Part shown: positions 17,189-25,946 of the stretch, piece after piece
Layout of the letters: each line of letters opens with the position of its first letter
Position numbering within the stretch: the first letter of the stretch is position 1
NCBI GenBank assembly: GCA_910577175.1
Contig: CAJTLU010000006.1
Coordinates: 1 to 64,000, forward strand
Reading direction: 5' to 3'
DNA length: 64,000 bases
From: an uncultured Lachnospiraceae bacterium
GTDB taxonomy: Bacteria; Bacillota; Clostridia; Lachnospirales; Lachnospiraceae
Notes under the pieces: generated by a model
Database searches by the model: none
Seen by the model: the letters and a program-made list of their open reading frames with translations, nothing else
What the model was told of the DNA's origin: nothing
Program-made: the position numbers and the translations under genes

Positions 17189-18595
17189 ATGTTTCAGATT
17201 GACTTTTCCGCCCCGGTTCCGGTTCATTTTGTCGGTATCGGCGGCATCAGTATGAGTGCGCTTGCAGAGCTTTTACACAAACAGGGCTTCCGTGTGAGCG
17301 GTTCCGACCTAAAACCGACTCCGCTTACAGAGCATCTGTGTTCCCTTGGTATTACCATATCTTATCCACAACAGGCAGAAAATATAACCAACGAACATTC
17401 GGTTGTCATTTTTACTGCTGCGGTACATCCTGATAACCCGGAGCTTGTACGCGCAAAAGAACTTGGACTTCCTGTTTTGGAACGCAAGGACCTGCTTGGC
17501 CAGATTATGAAACAGTACCGGTATGTTGCCGGTGTTTCCGGTTCTCACGGAAAGACAACAACAACTTCCATGCTTTCCCTGATGATGATAGAAGGAAATC
17601 TGGACCCTACCGTTCTAGTCGGCGGCGTGTTAGACGGCATTGGAGGCAATCTGCGCATGGGCTCTTCTTCTTATCTCGTTGCAGAAGCTTGTGAATATTG
17701 CAACAGCTTTTTAAGCTTTTATCCTTCCGATGCAATTATATTAAATATAGAAGCAGAACATCTCGATTTCTTTCACGATCTCGAAGAAATCCGCCGTTCC
17801 TTCCGCAAATACGCAGAACTTCTTCCGTCCCACGGTACACTGGTAATGAACGGCAGCATTGACCGCCTCTCCGAATTGACAAAGGACCTTCCGGCACGTA
17901 CCGTTACCTACGGAATCTGCGATACTGCAGAAAACTGCTCCCGCTATGATTATGCCGCAACCGCCGTTTCCTTTGATGAAAACGGCTTCGGAAGCTATGA
18001 CCTTTACGAAAATGGTAGTCTGCTCGGCAGGGTTTCCTTAAAAGTCATCGGAAAACACAATATCTCCAACTCACTCGCGGCCGCTGCACTTGCCCGAACC
18101 TATGGCGTTTCCTTTGAAGCGATTTCAGCCGCTGCACTGCATTACACGGGAACTCACCGCAGGTTTGAATACAAAGGCCTGGCAAACGGCATCCGTGTAT
18201 ATGACGATTATGCACACCATCCTTCTGAAATTTCGGCAACATTGGAAGCTGCACGCGCATGCGTAACCGGCACGCAAAGACTCTGGTGTGTTTTCCAGCC
18301 GCATACGTTTTCGCGCACAAAAGCGTTTCTGCACGAGTTTGCAGAGTCGCTTTCCCTTGCGGATGTCGTGGTACTGGCAGACATCTACAGTGCTTCCCGT
18401 GAAAAGGACCCGGGGGATATTTCCTCTGCCGATATTGCCCGCCTGTTAAAAGAAAAAGGTAATAAAGTTTACCATTTTCATTCTTTTGCGGAGATTGAAA
18501 AATTTTTATTGGAAAACGGCAGCAGCAGCGATTTGTTAATAACTATGGGGGCAGGGGACATCGTAAGCGTTGCAGAATCCCTGATTCATGGCTAG
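17189..18595 (+). CDS. murC: UDP-N-acetylmuramate--L-alanine ligase
   Basis: Adds L-alanine to UDP-MurNAc, the first peptide step of peptidoglycan synthesis; cytoplasmic. The 468 residues show the N-terminal Rossmann motif HFVGIGGISMSALAELL, the ATP loop GVSGSHGKTTTTSML, the Mur ligase middle motif EACEYCNSFL with NIEAEHLDFF, and the C-terminal YDDYAHHPSEI and FQPHTFSRTK. The start MFQIDF is preceded by AAAGGAG eight bases away; six further codons upstream are open but lack a ribosome site. It is transcribed alone ahead of the replication genes. Confidence 0.97.
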   Translation: MFQIDFSAPVPVHFVGIGGISMSALAELLHKQGFRVSGSDLKPTPLTEHLCSLGITISYPQQAENITNEHSVVIFTAAVHPDNPELVRAKELGLPVLERKDLLGQIMKQYRYVAGVSGSHGKTTTTSMLSLMMIEGNLDPTVLVGGVLDGIGGNLRMGSSSYLVAEACEYCNSFLSFYPSDAIILNIEAEHLDFFHDLEEIRRSFRKYAELLPSHGTLVMNGSIDRLSELTKDLPARTVTYGICDTAENCSRYDYAATAVSFDENGFGSYDLYENGSLLGRVSLKVIGKHNISNSLAAAALARTYGVSFEAISAAALHYTGTHRRFEYKGLANGIRVYDDYAHHPSEISATLEAARACVTGTQRLWCVFQPHTFSRTKAFLHEFAESLSLADVVVLADIYSASREKDPGDISSADIARLLKEKGNKVYHFHSFAEIEKFLLENGSSSDLLITMGAGDIVSVAESLIHG

Positions 18596-18788
18596 TTATC
18601 CACTTTATCCACAACCTTATCAACATTTTCAGGTCGATTGGGTTGTGGATTTCTTTTTCTCCACATCTTTTTTCTACAAAAATAGACCTACAAAAGTAGA
18701 ATCCTGTTTTCAAAGATTCTGTACGCATTTTTTCTTCGATGGTCGAAAAAAATGCTTTTATTTTTCCACATTATCCACATTATCCACA
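18596..18788 (+). promoter_or_regulatory. cluster of DnaA boxes
   Basis: Perfect TTATCCACA boxes lie at 18605-18613, 18771-18779 and 18780-18788. Near matches are TTATCCACT (18596), TTATCAACA (18617) and TTTTCCACA (18762); 18762, 18771 and 18780 are in perfect 9-bp register. The first box begins at the base after the murC stop. The cluster sits directly upstream of the promoter of the dnaD-like gene. Box consensus is established; binding here is inferred. Confidence 0.8.
18725..18765 (+). terminator. possible murC terminator within the DnaA-box region
   Basis: GCATTTTTT(CT)TCGA-TGG-TCGAAAAAAATGC forms an imperfect AT-rich stem followed by TTTTATTTTT. Confidence 0.5.
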
Positions 18789-18814
18789 GCTTGTCCCCAG
18801 AACTTGTCCGTCCA

Positions 18815-18842
18815 TTGCAATTCCCCAAAAATATGCTATACT
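18815..18842 (+). promoter_or_regulatory. promoter of the dnaD-dnaC pair
   Basis: TTGCAA (18815-18820), 16-base spacer, TATACT (18837-18842), starting 27 bases after the last DnaA box. The -10 region is identical over 17 bases to that of murC. A small ACCTCC/GGAGGT hairpin occurs in the leader just before the ribosome site. Confidence 0.7.
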
Positions 18843-18934
18843 CAAACTGCTTTCCACCGACAGACACCAAAAACGGCGGATAACGTAACGATTACGACCT
18901 CCCAAAACGGAGGTCCGGAGGAGGACTTTGTTTT

Positions 18935-20074
18935 ATGGATGGAATTTCGGTATATTCAGAGGATACGAGAGCCACACAGGTTCCGAACGAATTTATCGAT
19001 TATTATATGCCGCGCGCAAACGGCACTTTTGTAAAGGTTTATTTGTATCTGCTCCGCTGTCTGGCTGCCCCGGATATGACATTCGGTATCAGCGTGATTG
19101 CAGACGCACTGGAGGAAACGGAAAAGGATATCTTGCGCGCCTTACGCTACTGGGAACGGGAAAACGTACTTTCCCTGACCTGGGACAAGCAGGACGACAT
19201 CCGCGGAATTAAGCTGAACCGCCTGACAAAACCATTGCAGGAAGCCCCGTTTGCGGCGGTTTCTTCCGCTCCTGACACAAGCAGTATTTCTGCCCTGCAT
19301 CATGCGGATACACTGTCTGCCACAAGGGAGGACGCGGTTCCGGCACAGGCAGGAGACGCAGGTACAGCCCCTGTACAGCTCCCGGAGTATTCTCCTGCAC
19401 AGTTAGACGCCTTTGCCGGCCGTCTTGATACGGGATGTCTCCTGCATGCTGTCGAAAGCTATCTGGAGCGTCTGTTAAAGCCTGCGGACGTGCAGCTGAT
19501 TCTTTTTCTGCACGATGAGCTGCACTTTTCCAACGAACTGATTCTTCACCTTTATGAATATTGCGTGATATCGCGGAAGAAAAAGACTCCGTCTTACATC
19601 CAGAAGGTTGCGCTCTCCTGGCATGAGGAGGGGATCGATACCGTGGAAAAGGCGGAAGAGCGCTCCTTACAGTTTGATTCCTGCTTTACTGCGGTCAACC
19701 GGGCATTTGCTTTAAACCGGGCTCCGGGGATTTCGGAACGCCGCTTTTTAAGCCGCTGGAGTGCGTTCGGGTTTTCCTCCGACTTAATCGAGGAGGCCTG
19801 CAGCCGCACGCTCCTCTCCACCTCGCGTCCTGACTTCAAGTATGCGGACAAGATTCTGGAGCACTGGCATGAAAACAACGTACATACCATGTCGGATATT
19901 AAAAAGCTGGATGATGCCCATAACGCGCGCAGTGCGCGCACGGCAAGGGGACAGGCTCCCGGGCCGAAGCAGCCGGGCGGTAACCGCTTTAATGCCTTTC
20001 CGCAAAGAGACTACTCCGGCAATGACCTTGCCACATTGGAGAACGTCCTGCTGGCACGTCCCGATTCCCGTTAA
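18935..20074 (+). CDS. DnaD/DnaB-family replication initiation protein
   Basis: 379 residues. The N-terminus (about 1-95) has the winged-helix pattern of DnaD: NEFIDYYMPRANGTFVKVYLYLLRC, then ISVIADALEETEKDILRALRYWE. After a low-complexity linker there are two copies of the DnaD C-terminal motif: YIQKVALSWHEEGIDTVEKA and YADKILEHWHENNVHTMSDI. Such proteins remodel DNA at origins and help load the helicase. GGAGGAGG lies about ten bases before the ATG. The AAA+ loader-like gene follows 9 bases later, and DnaA boxes precede the promoter, all consistent with replication initiation. Confidence 0.9.
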   Translation: MDGISVYSEDTRATQVPNEFIDYYMPRANGTFVKVYLYLLRCLAAPDMTFGISVIADALEETEKDILRALRYWERENVLSLTWDKQDDIRGIKLNRLTKPLQEAPFAAVSSAPDTSSISALHHADTLSATREDAVPAQAGDAGTAPVQLPEYSPAQLDAFAGRLDTGCLLHAVESYLERLLKPADVQLILFLHDELHFSNELILHLYEYCVISRKKKTPSYIQKVALSWHEEGIDTVEKAEERSLQFDSCFTAVNRAFALNRAPGISERRFLSRWSAFGFSSDLIEEACSRTLLSTSRPDFKYADKILEHWHENNVHTMSDIKKLDDAHNARSARTARGQAPGPKQPGGNRFNAFPQRDYSGNDLATLENVLLARPDSR

Positions 20075-20089
20075 AAAAGGAGCATGATT

Positions 20090-21100
20090 ATGCAGTACGA
20101 AGAACAAGCTTACCGCCGTCTTCTCCGGCAGTACGAAGAAACAAGAATGCGCCATCAACAGGAACAGCGGGCACGCCGCGAAAAGCTTTATACAGAGCTT
20201 CCAGGACTTGTAGCGCTGGACCGGCAGATTGCGGAAGCTTCAGCATCCGCAGCACGCGCCGCGCTGGACGGAAGCACGGAGGCATTGGAACAGCTTGCAG
20301 ATACTACCCGCCACATTTCTTTCCAAAGGGAAGAGCTTTTGCGAACTGCCGGATATCCGGCAGATATTCTGGAGCAGACTTATACCTGCCCTGACTGCAA
20401 GGACACCGGCTTTACCGGCAACGAAAAGTGCCACTGCTTTAAGCAGGCACTTACTTCTGCCCTTTCCAAAAACTCCACCCCGGCGCACGTTCTCGAAAAA
20501 GAAAATTTTGATACATTTTCATTTTCCTACTACGATAACCTGACTGCCGACCCCCAGCTGCACCTTACGCCGCAGGACAACATCCGGAAGGTTGTGTCCG
20601 ATGCCAGACGGTTTGTAGAAGAGTTTGACACCGGCTGCCGCAATCTCCTGATTTACGGAAATACCGGTGTCGGAAAAACCTTTTTGACAAATTGCATTGC
20701 AAAGGCACTGATGGATACTGCGCATCATGTGGTTTATATGACTCCGCACACGCTGTTTGAAGCATTTGAAGCGCACCGGTTCGAACGCTCGGAGACCCCG
20801 GAGGATGCCACCCTGTATCACTATATTTTCCACTGCGATTTATTGATAATTGACGATTTAGGCACAGAATTGTCCAACACATTCACAAACTCATGGCTCT
20901 ATACCTGCATCAATGAACGCTACCTGCACCAGAAGGCTACTGTAATTTCCACTAACCTTTCTCTCGAACAGCTGCGCGAACGCTATAGTGAACGCATTTT
21001 TTCCCGCATTACCGGGAATTATATTCTCCTGAAGCTGATTGGAAAGGATATCCGCGTCCTCAAACGCATGGAAGAGGCGCGCCAGACTGCTTTCTGGTAG
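20090..21100 (+). CDS. DnaC/DnaI-type helicase loader ATPase
   Basis: 336 residues. A helical N-terminal region is followed by a cysteine-rich segment (CPDCKDTGFTGNEKCHC), then an AAA+ core with Walker A YGNTGVGKTFL, Walker B LLIIDDLGTE, sensor 1 VISTNLS and an arginine near ERIFSRITG. This is the architecture of DnaC/DnaI helicase loaders. IstB transposition helpers share the ATPase core, but they lack this N-terminus and sit beside a transposase. The second ATG (MQYEEQ) is chosen because GGAG is seven bases upstream; the ATG two codons earlier is too close. It is cotranscribed with the DnaD-like gene. Confidence 0.92.
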   Translation: MQYEEQAYRRLLRQYEETRMRHQQEQRARREKLYTELPGLVALDRQIAEASASAARAALDGSTEALEQLADTTRHISFQREELLRTAGYPADILEQTYTCPDCKDTGFTGNEKCHCFKQALTSALSKNSTPAHVLEKENFDTFSFSYYDNLTADPQLHLTPQDNIRKVVSDARRFVEEFDTGCRNLLIYGNTGVGKTFLTNCIAKALMDTAHHVVYMTPHTLFEAFEAHRFERSETPEDATLYHYIFHCDLLIIDDLGTELSNTFTNSWLYTCINERYLHQKATVISTNLSLEQLRERYSERIFSRITGNYILLKLIGKDIRVLKRMEEARQTAFW

Positions 21101-21143
21101 TCTGCTCTTTTGCATCTTGCCGGAACTTAAGGTTCGGCATTTC

Positions 21144-21172
21144 TTGACAAAGTAAACTTGTCATAGTATGAT
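21144..21172 (+). promoter_or_regulatory. prs promoter
   Basis: TTGACA (21144-21149), 17-base spacer, TATGAT (21167-21172), ending 41 bases before the prs start. Confidence 0.85.
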
Positions 21173-21213
21173 TAAAACGCAAAATATAAATCTAAAACTC
21201 GGAGGAAAAGATT

Positions 21214-22389
21214 ATGCCGCTTCAAGAAGATTATGTTGCAACCGTACCTGTAGGTAAACTTGGTATTATCGCTCTGGATAGCTGCAAACAGCTTGGACAG
21301 AAAATTAACGATTACCTTGTCAGCTGGAGAACTGCACGCATCCGGGAGGCGCATACGCCTACGGTTCTATTTGATGGCTATGAGCGGGATTCTTATCTTG
21401 TTGATGCAAAATGTCCGCGCTTCGGCTCCGGCGAGTCGATGGGATTGATTAAACAGTCCGTCCGCGGCGACGACCTCTATATTCTTGTGGATGTCTGCAA
21501 TTATAGTCTGACCTATTCTTTGCGTGGCCAGATTAATCACATGTCCCCGGATGACCACTATCAGGATTTAAAGCGCGTCATTGCAGCTGCCGGCGGAAAG
21601 GCACACCGCATTACCGTTATTATGCCGTATCTTTATGAAAGCCGTCAGGACAAGCGTCACTCAAGAGAGTCCTTAGACTGCGCAGTTGCACTGCAGGAGC
21701 TTACCAATATGGGCGTGGAAAGCATCATTACGTTTGATGCCCACAACCCGAGCGTCCAGAACGCAATCCCATTAAAAACCTTTGAAACGGTGCCGCCTAC
21801 ATACCAGTTTATCAAGGCGCTGCTTCGTTCCGCGCCTGACCTTATCGTCGACCCGGCGCACCTTATGATAATCAGCCCGGACGAGGGAGGCACCGGACGT
21901 GCCGTTTACTTTGCCAATTCCCTCGGTGTCGATGTCGGCATGTTTTACAAGCGCCGCGATTATACTACCATTGTAGACGGCCGCAATCCGATTGTCGCAC
22001 ACGAGTTTCTCGGCGCCGATGTAGAAGGAAAGGATGTTGTTATCATTGACGATATGATTTCTTCCGGCGACAGCATGATTAAGACCGCAAAGGAACTGAA
22101 AAAACGCAAGGCAAACCGCGTCTTTATTTGTTCTTCGTTCGGCTTGTTTACGAACGGGCTCTCCAAGTTTGACCAGGCATACGAGGAAGGGCTGATTGAA
22201 CGGGTAATCACGACAAATCTGATTTACCAGCCGGAAGAACTGTTCCAGAAGCCGTATTATGAAAATGCCGATATGAGCAAATACATTGCCCTCTTAATCG
22301 ACGCATTAAACCATGACGCCTCCATCAGCGAGTATTTAACTCCGACGAGCCGTATCCAGAACCTTTTGAAAAAGCACGGTAAAAACTGA
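21214..22389 (+). CDS. prs: ribose-phosphate pyrophosphokinase
   Basis: Makes PRPP from ribose 5-phosphate and ATP for nucleotide, histidine and tryptophan synthesis. The PRPP-binding loop VVIIDDMISSGDSM is clear, as is the dimer-core region ITVIMPYLYESRQDKRHSRESLDCA. At 391 residues it is longer than the usual 310-320 and has a divergent N-terminus (VGKLGIIALDSCKQLGQKI) and a C-terminal extension. This longer type appears to occur in Lachnospiraceae, where it may be a second enzyme with altered regulation; that is inference. CGGAGGAAAAG precedes the start. The stop abuts the stop of the convergent PBP gene with no base between them. Confidence 0.93.
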   Translation: MPLQEDYVATVPVGKLGIIALDSCKQLGQKINDYLVSWRTARIREAHTPTVLFDGYERDSYLVDAKCPRFGSGESMGLIKQSVRGDDLYILVDVCNYSLTYSLRGQINHMSPDDHYQDLKRVIAAAGGKAHRITVIMPYLYESRQDKRHSRESLDCAVALQELTNMGVESIITFDAHNPSVQNAIPLKTFETVPPTYQFIKALLRSAPDLIVDPAHLMIISPDEGGTGRAVYFANSLGVDVGMFYKRRDYTTIVDGRNPIVAHEFLGADVEGKDVVIIDDMISSGDSMIKTAKELKKRKANRVFICSSFGLFTNGLSKFDQAYEEGLIERVITTNLIYQPEELFQKPYYENADMSKYIALLIDALNHDASISEYLTPTSRIQNLLKKHGKN

Positions 22390-24735
22390 TTATTCATAAA
22401 AATCATTGTACCCCGGCTGATTTTCCTGCCGTTCCTCCCACCATTCGTCATCATGCTCTATCCAGCCGGTGGTGGGAGACGGTGTCGGTGTCGGCAATGG
22501 AGACGGCTCCGGGGAAGGCTGCGGCGTCACATTGCTGTCCGCCCCCTCCGTTGTTTTCCCCTCTCCAGTTCCTGTATTTCCTTCTTCCTCTCCTGTATTT
22601 TCCTTATCTGTTCCTTCACCCTCTCCGGACAGACTGCCGTCCCCCGGCAGCTTTTCTTCGGTTCCTACCGGGTTCCAGACCTCCGTATCCTGGTTTTCTT
22701 TCAACGCCTCATCAATAATTGCCACCGGGCGGTCATCCTCATACAGCGTAAACTCCCTGCGCTCCAGTCCCTCATGCAGCCGGTCCATAAACGACTGCCA
22801 GATATAGCCCGGATAGGTGTTTCCGGCAAGGCTGTCCAAGGCCTTTGGCATATCGTAGCCAACCCACACCGCCGTCGTATAGTACGGGGTATAGCCGACA
22901 AACCAGCCGTCCTTAATATCGTTTGTCGTACCGGTCTTTCCTGCCGATACAGAATTTTTCAGCTGCAGCTTCACTCCGGTCCCGTTTGTCATAACCCCCT
23001 GCAGAATATCCGTCATCATCCGGACTGCATTCGTCTCGTAGATACGGACCTCTTCCCTCTCTCTGCCGACCACCTCTTTCCCATCGGCTGTCGTTATTTT
23101 TACAATGCAGGTCGGGTTCCGGTAAATCCCCTCATTTGCTAACGTACAATACGCCCCTGCCATTTCCAGAGTACATACCCCATAGGTCAGACCTCCTAAC
23201 GATGCCGCCGGAACATAGTCGGAAGGGACAATATTGCGGAACTGCATCCGGGTAATATAAGAAAGCCCTGTTGCCGGTGTCAGCTCTTCAAACAGCTTCC
23301 ATGCAACGGTGTTTTTTGACACCTCCACCGCTCTCCGGAGCGTAATCCTTCCAGAATACACCCCGTTCGCATTCCGCGGGCCGCCGGAAAAGCGCTCGTC
23401 CACGACAATCGTATCCGGAAAATACCCCCGTTCCAGCCATGGCGTATACACAATCAGCGGCTTAATGGAGCTGCCCGGCTGCCGGAAGCTCTGGTACGCC
23501 CGGTTCAGCGAGTAGCCATACTCTATCTCTCCCCTGCCGCCTACGATTGCCACAACGCGCCCGGTTTCATTCTCAACACAGGTCGCCGCTCCCTGCAGGG
23601 TATAAATCCCTTCCTCGGTCTTTTCCTCAAACTCTGCCAGCTGGTTCTGCACAGTCTGGAGCAAAAGCTCCTGCTTTTCCAAATCAATGGACGTATACAC
23701 CCGGTAGCCGCCGGAGTAGAGCTTCTTCTGCCAATACGCATAGCTTTCCTCATAATATTCCAGATAGATGTCCTTTGCGGCATCCTCCGTAAACTGATAG
23801 CAGAACGGGAAGCCGTTCTCCTCCATCAGCGCCCTGACGGCACAAAATATTGCAAATGTCTCCACATAATCATTGTGCACCTCTTCCTGCGGACAGAGCA
23901 CAATCTCCTCTGCACAGGCTGCAAGATAGTCTGCCTGGTCAAGCTTTCCATCCTGATACATCTGCTCCATTACAGAATCCCGCCTCGCAAGCGTATCTTC
24001 AAAATGGCGGTATGGGTCATACAGGGACGGGTTATTCGGTATTGCGCACAAAAACATCAGCTCCGAAAAAGTCAGCTCTGCAACCCCGCGTGAAAAATAG
24101 CCGTGCGCGGCAGCCTGTATCCCATAATAGCCGTTGGCAAAATAAATGTTATTTAAGTAAAACTCCAAAATTTCCGTCTTCTTATATCTTTTTTCCAGCT
24201 CAGCCGCAAGAAAGATTTCTGTTATCTTTCTTTCATACGTCTGCTCGTTCGTCAAATAAATATTTCTGGCAAGCTGCTGCGTAATGGTACTTCCTCCCTG
24301 GTAAATCGTTCCCTTGTGCTTTACCAGGCTATAGGCTGCACGCAGATTTGCCGCATAGTCTACACCCTCGTGGGAAAAGAACTTTTTATCCTCTGTAACC
24401 ACCATCGCCGTAACCACAGCCTCCGGAATGTCCTTATAAGGAAGATAATATACCTCTTTTCCCGACTGCAGCGTTTTAATGACCGTCCCGTCATTTGCAT
24501 AAATAATGCTTGTCTGTGAACGCCTGAAATCCTCCTCCGACGCTCCGCGCATAATTTCCTTCGCTTTATAGTAAAGGGACAGCACCCTTTTCCCATACTT
24601 TGCATAAAACACCAGCCCGACGCTCGTCCCTGCCAAAAGAAAAATCAAAAACAAAAAGCCCAGAATGCGAAGCCCGCGCCCTTTTTTCCGCTTTTTCTTT
24701 TTCAAATTTTCCTGACCGGCCGACTGCTGTGCCAT
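22390..24735 (-). CDS. class A penicillin-binding protein (PBP1A family)
   Basis: Bifunctional peptidoglycan glycosyltransferase/transpeptidase, 781 residues. A lysine-rich cytoplasmic start and one transmembrane anchor (LGFLFLIFLLAGTSVGLVFY) lead to the GT51 domain: VVTEDKKFFSHEGVDYAA, GGSTITQQLARN, EILEFYLNNIYF. The transpeptidase domain has the serine motif QPGSSIKPL, an SxN-type segment and AGKTGTTNDIKDGWFVGY. The C-terminus is a long Glu/Gly/Thr/Pro-rich tail ending near GWIEHDDEWWEERQENQ. The start MAQQSAGQEN was chosen with AGGGAAGG upstream. Single gene; convergent with prs. Confidence 0.95.
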   Translation of the reverse strand: MAQQSAGQENLKKKKRKKGRGLRILGFLFLIFLLAGTSVGLVFYAKYGKRVLSLYYKAKEIMRGASEEDFRRSQTSIIYANDGTVIKTLQSGKEVYYLPYKDIPEAVVTAMVVTEDKKFFSHEGVDYAANLRAAYSLVKHKGTIYQGGSTITQQLARNIYLTNEQTYERKITEIFLAAELEKRYKKTEILEFYLNNIYFANGYYGIQAAAHGYFSRGVAELTFSELMFLCAIPNNPSLYDPYRHFEDTLARRDSVMEQMYQDGKLDQADYLAACAEEIVLCPQEEVHNDYVETFAIFCAVRALMEENGFPFCYQFTEDAAKDIYLEYYEESYAYWQKKLYSGGYRVYTSIDLEKQELLLQTVQNQLAEFEEKTEEGIYTLQGAATCVENETGRVVAIVGGRGEIEYGYSLNRAYQSFRQPGSSIKPLIVYTPWLERGYFPDTIVVDERFSGGPRNANGVYSGRITLRRAVEVSKNTVAWKLFEELTPATGLSYITRMQFRNIVPSDYVPAASLGGLTYGVCTLEMAGAYCTLANEGIYRNPTCIVKITTADGKEVVGREREEVRIYETNAVRMMTDILQGVMTNGTGVKLQLKNSVSAGKTGTTNDIKDGWFVGYTPYYTTAVWVGYDMPKALDSLAGNTYPGYIWQSFMDRLHEGLERREFTLYEDDRPVAIIDEALKENQDTEVWNPVGTEEKLPGDGSLSGEGEGTDKENTGEEEGNTGTGEGKTTEGADSNVTPQPSPEPSPLPTPTPSPTTGWIEHDDEWWEERQENQPGYNDFYE

Positions 24736-25221
24736 TACCTTCCCTCTTTTCCGTATCCGCATATCCGCTTGCCTATTTTAATTTATATCGGCATTTTACC
24801 CGGATTTCCTTAATGCTAACATCAAGCAGCTCCGCATTTTGTACATCCTTTTTTGTTCCGCAGGCTATGCAGCCTGCGGAAATTTCCCGGGTTATTCAAA
24901 AAATGCGGAAATACAAGCCGGCTATTACTTTACAAAATTTGCCATATGGTATAAACTATATTACATAATATGGAAATCAGGATTTCTAGGTAGACATGCC
25001 GAATCAGAAATGGTGCACGAATTTCACCTCTGGACAACAATCCAATAAATTTTTAGCCACAAACGTCACAAAAAGCTTGACCACTACACCTTAAAGCAAC
25101 TGCATAGGCGGTTTAACAGGAAAAAGCAGAAGCATTACCTGATTTACACTAAGGAACAATTATACCATGGGCTTTACTAAGCCTATTAAACAAATTTTAT
25201 TAAGCTATCAAGATACATTTT
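24736..25221. other. gap with a perfect palindrome, no gene recognised
   Basis: This stretch holds the upstream region of the PBP gene and an 11-bp perfect inverted repeat, TTCCGCAGGCT-ATGC-AGCCTGCGGAA (24856-24881). It has no T run on the correct side of the stem for a normal terminator on either strand. From about 24,900 the base composition becomes AT-rich. An ATG at 25167 with AAGGA upstream opens a short out-of-frame reading (about 45 codons) that overlaps the next gene. Confidence 0.55.
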
Positions 25222-25824
25222 ATGTATTTAAAAGATATATTGATTGCCAGATTGATTTTTGGGGAAAATTCATCCAACAGGCAAGACCAAAAAGCAATCA
25301 TGTGGGTTTTATTAAATCGAAAATATTATAATGGTTATTCTACATTACGGGATGTTGCCACGGCAAAGAATCAGTTTTCAACTATATGGGATACCGGCTC
25401 AAGATTGGCCAGAAGACAGGGACAGGAACAATATGATGCAATAATGAACCACGCATGGGAATTTGCGACTTGGCTTGCGTGTGCAATTTGTACAACGACT
25501 AACGAAGCCCAATGTGCGGCTTTAATAAATAAGCCACAAGGAATAACCACTCAGACTAACTTTAGGTCATTAACAGGTTTTACGGACTATTGTTATAATT
25601 CTGAAAATGGCAATTATATCGTTATGAAAACCAGCTATGGTCATATAAAAATAAAGGATGTGGTGATTGTTGGCGATTTGTGTAATGCAAGTGATTACAT
25701 CTTGTCATCACATCTTGTTAACGCTACAAGTGTGGAAGAAATCGACTCTTATGCCGGTTGTGGATATACAAAAGCGGTTCATAATATATTTTTTAATGAA
25801 TTTGGAGAAGAGAGTTCCGAATAA
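25222..25824 (+). CDS. SleB-like cell wall hydrolase domain protein
   Basis: 200 residues. ARLIFGENSSNRQDQKAIMWVLLNR ... LRDVATAKNQFSTIW matches the start of the SleB/CwlJ-type hydrolase fold (ARxxxGE, VxxNR, QFS), with Glu in GEN as the presumed catalytic residue. No signal peptide or peptidoglycan-binding domain is visible. The ATG at 25222 lacks a ribosome site, and an in-frame stop lies seven codons upstream, so the gene may have lost its true 5' end, perhaps by frameshift from the frame opened at 25167. Codon use is AT-rich, unlike the flanking housekeeping genes. Family call is moderate. Confidence 0.6.
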   Translation: MYLKDILIARLIFGENSSNRQDQKAIMWVLLNRKYYNGYSTLRDVATAKNQFSTIWDTGSRLARRQGQEQYDAIMNHAWEFATWLACAICTTTNEAQCAALINKPQGITTQTNFRSLTGFTDYCYNSENGNYIVMKTSYGHIKIKDVVIVGDLCNASDYILSSHLVNATSVEEIDSYAGCGYTKAVHNIFFNEFGEESSE

Positions 25825-25946
25825 ATATTACTTGTATTAGTAGTATATATAAAATGATATAATCTTTTGCTGTTTCATACCTTACGAATGTGGCGAAAGA
25901 CCATATTGGGTAAAGTCATATCAATATAAAATAAGGAGGAAGCTTT

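Noticed and set aside
18596..18934. Chromosomal origin oriC
   Set aside because: The boxes are suggestive, but dnaA, dnaN, recF and gyrB are absent and the boxes precede a promoter, so a DnaA-regulated promoter or titration site is more likely.
20090..21100. IstB transposition helper
   Set aside because: It has the DnaC-type N-terminal region and sits behind a DnaD-family gene with DnaA boxes; no IstA transposase is adjacent.
24856..24881. Perfect 11-bp palindrome as a terminator
   Set aside because: There is no T run following the stem on either strand and no gene end nearby that needs it.
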